From contig CM075197.1 of assembly GCA_037577475.1 (NCBI GenBank), positions 8,511,018 through 8,575,017 of the forward strand: DNA of 64,000 nucleotides, read 5' to 3'. Both the position numbers and the translations under genes were made by a program. This DNA comes from Chaunax sp. Z400. Its lineage: Eukaryota; Chordata; Actinopteri; Lophiiformes; Chaunacidae. Each line of letters begins with the position of its first letter. Positions within the stretch are counted from its first letter, which is position 1. Shown here one piece after another: positions 59,101 to 64,000 of this stretch. The notes beneath the pieces are model-generated. The model was not told the origin of the DNA and searched no databases. It worked only from the letters and a program-made list of their open reading frames with translations.

Positions 59101-61306
59101 TTACAACCATGCAAATATTGAAAAAAAATAATATCATACTCATCCTTTACATGAGAAAGTTTAAGCTTGATGTTGCCCTCCCACCTCCTCTGATCTAATT
59201 GTTTATCTTATCTGTAAAAAAGAAAAAAATGCTGACAGAAAGTGAAAAACTTCATATGATTTGGAATAACATAAATTAAATATTACACCAATGTAAATAT
59301 TGAAAAAATAATGATGTCATACTCATCTTTTAAATGAGAAGGTTTAAGCTTGATGTTGGCGTCCCACCTCCCCTCCTCTCCTCTGATCTAATTGTTTATC
59401 TTATCTGTGAAAAAGAAATAAACGCTGACAGAAAGTGATAAATTTCATATAATTTGGAAAAACATAAATACAATATTACAACCATGTAAATATTGAAAAA
59501 AAATAATGTCCTACTCATCCTTTACATGAGAAGGTTTAAGCTTGATGTTGCCCTCCCACCTCCTCTGATCTAATTGTTTATCTTATCTGTAAAAAAGAAA
59601 AAAATGCTGACAGAAAGTGAAAAACTTCATATGATTTGGAATAACATAAATGAAATATTACACTCATGTAAATATTGAAAAAAATAATGTCATACTCATC
59701 CTTTACATGAGAAGGTTTAAGCTTGACGTTGCCCTCCCACCTCCTCTGATCTAATTGTGTATCTTACCTGTAAAAAAGAAATAAACGCTGACAGAAAGTG
59801 AAAAACTTCATATAATTTAGAATAACATAAATGAAATATTACACCCATGTAAATATTGAAAAAATAATGATGTCATACTCATCTTTTAAATGAGAAGGTT
59901 TAAGCTTGATGTTGCCGTCCCACCTCCTCCCCTCCTCTCCTCTGATCTAATTGTTTATCTTATCTGTAAGAAAGAAATAAACACTGACAGAAGGTGAAAA
60001 ACTTCAAATAATTTGGAAAAACATAAATGAAATATTACAACCATGCAAATATTGAAAAAAATAATATCATTCTCATCCTTTACATGAGAAGGTTTAAGCT
60101 TGATGTTGCCCTCCCACCTCCTCTGATCTAATTGTTTATCTTATCTGTAAAAAAGAAAAAAATGCTGACAGAAAGTGAAAAACTTCATATGATTTGGAAT
60201 AACATAAATGAAATATTACATCAATGTAAATATTGAAAAAATAATGATGTCATACTCATCTTTTAAATGAGAAGGTTTAAGCTTGATGTTGGCGTCCCAC
60301 CTCCCCTCTCCTCCTCTGATCTAATTGTTTATCTTATCTGTGAAAAAGAAATAAACGCTGACAGAAAGTGATAAATTTCATATAATTTGGAAAAACATAA
60401 ATACAATATTACAACCATGTAAATATTGAAAAAAATAATGTCATACTCATCCTTTAAATGAGAAGGTTTAAGCTTGATGTTGCCCTCCCACCTCCTCTGA
60501 TCTAATTGTGTATCTTACCTGTAAAAAAGAAATAAACGCTGACAGAAAGTGAAAAACTTCATATAATTTAGAATAACATAAATGAAATATTACACCCATG
60601 TAAATATTGAAAAAATAATGATGTCATACTCATCCTTTACATGAGAAGGTTTAAGCTTGATGTTGCCCTCCCACCTCCTCTGATCTGATTGTTTATCTTA
60701 CCTGTAAAAAAGAAATAAACGCTGACAGAAAGTGAAAAACTTCATATAATTTAGAATAACATAAATGAAATATTACAACCATGTAAATATTGAAAAAAAT
60801 AATGTCATACTCATCTTTTAAATGAGAAGGTTTAAGCTTGATGTTGCCCTCCCACCTCCTCTGATCTGATTGTTTATCTTATCTGTAAAAAAGAAAAAAA
60901 TGCTGACAGAAAGTGATAAACTTCATATAATTTGGAATAACATACATGAAATATTACACCCATGTAAATATTGAAAAAATAATGATGTCATACTCATCCT
61001 TTAAATGAGAAGGTTTAAGCTTGATGTTTGCCTCCCACCTCCTCTGATCTAATTGTGTATCTTACCTGTAAAAAAGAAATAAACGCTGACAGAAAGTGAA
61101 AAACTTCAAATAATTTAGAATAACATAAATGAAATATTACACCCATGTAAATATTGAAAAAATAATGATGTCATACTCATCCTTTAAATGAGAAGGTTTC
61201 AACTTAATGTTGCCCTCCCACCTCCTCCCCTCCCACCTCGATTATCCTCTCTGCAAACAACAAATAAACACAAAGTGAAAAACTTCATATGATTAAGAAA
61301 AAAATG
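56185..61306 (+). repeat. A-unit block of the second array (about 27-28 units)
   Basis: The longest uninterrupted run of A units in the window, with no B segment for 5.1 kb. Units recur in multi-unit groups: for example, 57430-58010 and 58370-59010 share the same order of variants (gtaagaaagaaataaacact, then ccatgcaaatattg, then gagaagatttaaacttgatg). This shows a local three- to four-unit higher-order period of about 0.57-0.95 kb. It ends with the closing variant. Confidence 0.92.
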
Positions 61307-62313
61307 TATTCCCTGAAATGAACTCACTACATTACAAATGATTTACTTATAACACTGTAAATCTCAAATTAACTCAGTAGTTGCTGTAGTTTCATAACAA
61401 CATTCCACCAACAACATAAGAGGATATCCTACTGCTGTCAACAGAAATGCTGTTTCTGAACCTTTCTCACATTCAAAATAAAGTTTTCAAATGTTTCACA
61501 CAAGTAAACTAAGTTAGTTAGCTGACAAGTATATAACTAGTAACTCCTAAGCTGTGAATCAACTCTACACTAGCTATTTAACACAATATCACACAAGAAC
61601 AAGTTGATTTGAACATGTTTAGGGTCTGATGCTTGTTTACTTACTTGTTCTGCAGAGTTCAGTCTCGTGATGACGGGTGACGACAACGGACAAAATTTAT
61701 CAGGTGACCGACTGCCGGAAAATGAAATGGTACGCCGAGACGTTTGACGCGAATAAAGGATCATGTGTACGAGAATAAGGAGTCAAATTTGATGGTCCGC
61801 ATGAGAATTTAGGAAAGAAATACCAAAACCCCCTCTCTCAGGGCCATTTACAATATTGTACTAATATCCATCCAAAAATACATGTACACGTAAACCTTTT
61901 TTAAACACTAGTGTCATCTTGGTCATTGTGTACTATGTTCAAACCTTCCCACGGAGAGGCCTGGTCACAAGCCTCTCTGCTCCAATACGAATTGGGTTGG
62001 ACATGATTAGAGTTCAACTATTGTGTCCCACTGTCAAGGTGGAAGTTCAGTTCAACATTAAACATGACAGACACGGCGGTCTCCAACAACACAATGCATA
62101 TTAAACAGGAGAGACACGGCGGTCTGTAACACCATATTGCATATTTAGAAACATACATGGAGTTGAAGAGCTTTTAAAGACTAATTATGTTTCACTCACC
62201 AATTGTTGTGTCTGCTCACCCTGCAGGTTTAGTGTAGTCTATGTTGCGTAGTCCGATATCCTCCATAGAGCAAAATAATACTGACTATTGACGTCTGAGG
62301 AGATGCAATGATG
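61307..62313 (+). repeat. Satellite B segment, copy 8
   Basis: Full B copy with the long form caggtgaccg, an open 64-codon frame on the - strand (61764 to 61570) and two minirepeats. Very close to the copies at the far left of the window. Confidence 0.9.
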
Positions 62314-63176
62314 TTGTCCTCCCACCTCCTGTCCACCTCTCCTCTGATCTACTCATTTATAGTATCTGTAAACAACTAAACACAAACAGAAAGTGAAAAA
62401 CTTCATATAATTTGGAAAACCATAGAAGAAATATTAAACCCTATGTGAAAATTGAAAAAATCAATGAGGTCATACTCACATAATCCTTGAGAAGGTTTAA
62501 ACTTGATGTTGCCCTCCCACTTCGTCCCCTCCTCTCCTCTGATCTAATTGTTTATCTTACCTGTAAAAAGAAATAAATACTGACAGAAAGTGAAAAACTT
62601 CATATGATTTGGAATAACATAAATGAAATATTACACCCATGTAAATATTGAAAAAAATAATGTCATACTCATCTTTTAAATGAGAAGGTTTAAGCTTGAT
62701 GTTGCCGTCCCACCTCCTCCCCTCCTCTCCTCTGATCTAATTGTTTATCTTATGTGTAAAAAAGAAATAAACACTGACAGAAGGTGAAAAACTTCAAATA
62801 ATTTGGAAAAACATAAATGAAATATTACAACCATGTAAATATTGAAAAAAATAATGTCATACTCATCCTTTACATGAGAAGGTTTAAGCTTGATGTTGCC
62901 CTCCCACCTCCTCTGATCTAATTGTTTATCTTATCTGTAAAAAAGAAAAAAATGCTGACCAAAAAGTGAAAAACTTCATATGATTTGGAATAACATAAAT
63001 GAAATATTACACCCATGTAAATATTGAAAAAATAATGATGTCATACTCATCCTTTAAATGAGAAGGTTTCAACTTAATGTTGCCCTCCCACCTCCTCCCC
63101 TCCCACCTCGATTATCCTCTCTGCAAACAACAAATAAACACAAAGTGAAAAACTTCATATGATTAAGAAAAAAATG
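62314..63176 (+). repeat. A-unit block before the last B copy (about 4.6 units)
   Basis: Opening variant, standard A units and closing variant. The B-to-B period here is about 1870 bp. Confidence 0.9.
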
Positions 63177-64000
63177 TATTCCCTGAATTGAACTCACTAC
63201 ATTACAAGTGATTTACTTATAACACTGTAAATCTCAAATTAACTCAGTAGTTGCTGTAGTTTCATAACAACATTCCACCAACAACATAAGAGGATATCCT
63301 ACTGCTGTCAACAGAAATGCTGTTTCTGAACCTTTCTCACATTCAAAATAAAGTTTTCAAATGTTTCACACAAGTAAACTAAGTTAGTTAGCTGACAAGT
63401 ATATAACTAGTAACTCCTAAGCTGTGAATCAACTCTACACTAGCTATTTAACACAATATCACACAAGAACAAGTTGATTTGAACATGTTTAGGGTCTGAT
63501 GCTTGTTTACTTACTTGTTCTGCAGAGTTCAGTCTCGTGATGACGGGTGACGACAACGGACAAAATTTATCAGGACCGACTGCCGGAAAATGAAATGGTA
63601 CGCCGAGACGTTTGACGCGAATAAAGGATCATGTGTACGAGAATGAGGAGTCAAATTTGATGGTCCGCATGAGAATTTAGGAAAGAAATACCAAAACCCC
63701 CTCTCTCAGGGCCATTTACAATATTGTACTAATATCCATCCAAAAATACATGTACACGTAAACCTTTTTTAAACACTAGTGTCACGTTGGTCATTGTGTA
63801 CTATGTGCAAACCTTCCCACGGAGAGGCCTGGTCACAAGCCTCTCTGGTCCAATACGAATTGGGTTGGACATGATTAGAGTTCAACTATTGTGTCCCACT
63901 GTCAAGGTGGAAGTTCAGTTCAACATTAAACATGACAGACACGGCGTTCTCCAACAACACAATGCATATCAAACATTAAACATGACAGACACGGCGGTCT
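63177..64000 (+). repeat. Satellite B segment, copy 9 (cut by window end)
   Basis: B copy with the short form caggaccgac. It breaks off in its second minirepeat at the window end, so the array continues beyond. Confidence 0.9.

Overview
The window looks like teleost fish nuclear DNA. The evidence is a split vertebrate gene matching PRAF2, an intron-rich HIPK-family kinase, L2/jockey-type LINE fragments, tRNA-derived SINEs, a decayed Tc1 element, a gamma/epsilon-type endogenous retrovirus and common fish interspersed repeats. There are no bacterial features. All calls come from reading the sequence; no database was searched.

Layout. (1) 1-14.4 kb is a higher-order satellite. Runs of a ~180-195 bp AT-rich unit (A) alternate with a ~1.0 kb segment (B); six full B copies are present, plus a partial one at the right edge. 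(2) 14.4-20.5 kb is a single-copy region with praf2 on the + strand. Exons 2 and 3 are intact, but exon 1 carries a frameshift and an in-frame stop. Intron 1 holds a dead LINE and intron 2 a SINE. (3) 20.5-39.8 kb is gene-poor and repeat-rich. It contains a CRE/TATA promoter-like site with orphan exon-like pieces, a longer LINE remnant beside a palindromic microsatellite, an LTR-retrotransposon remnant, a terminal exon of a DNase I-like gene on the - strand, a Tc1 relic and two unidentified coding-like segments. (4) 39.8-43.2 kb is a degraded endogenous retrovirus on the - strand. It has a tRNA-Pro primer site and gag and env fragments, no recognisable pol, and a SINE inside gag. (5) 43.9-64 kb is a second satellite array in the same orientation. 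Near its left edge it is interrupted by an 11.4 kb cassette at 44751-56184: a 3.2 kb repeat, an intact nine-exon HIPK-like kinase gene (466 aa), then a second ~99% identical 3.2 kb repeat.

How the parts relate. The two genes with good support (praf2 and the HIPK-like kinase) are not functionally linked here. The most interesting structure is the kinase cassette. It reads as one full 8.26 kb tandem unit plus the first 3.2 kb of a second, placed in the satellite with the same ~17 bp of satellite sequence at both borders. The satellite itself is a composite of nucleosome-length monomers and a CpG-containing segment with an exon-like, splice-donor-bearing reading frame on the - strand.
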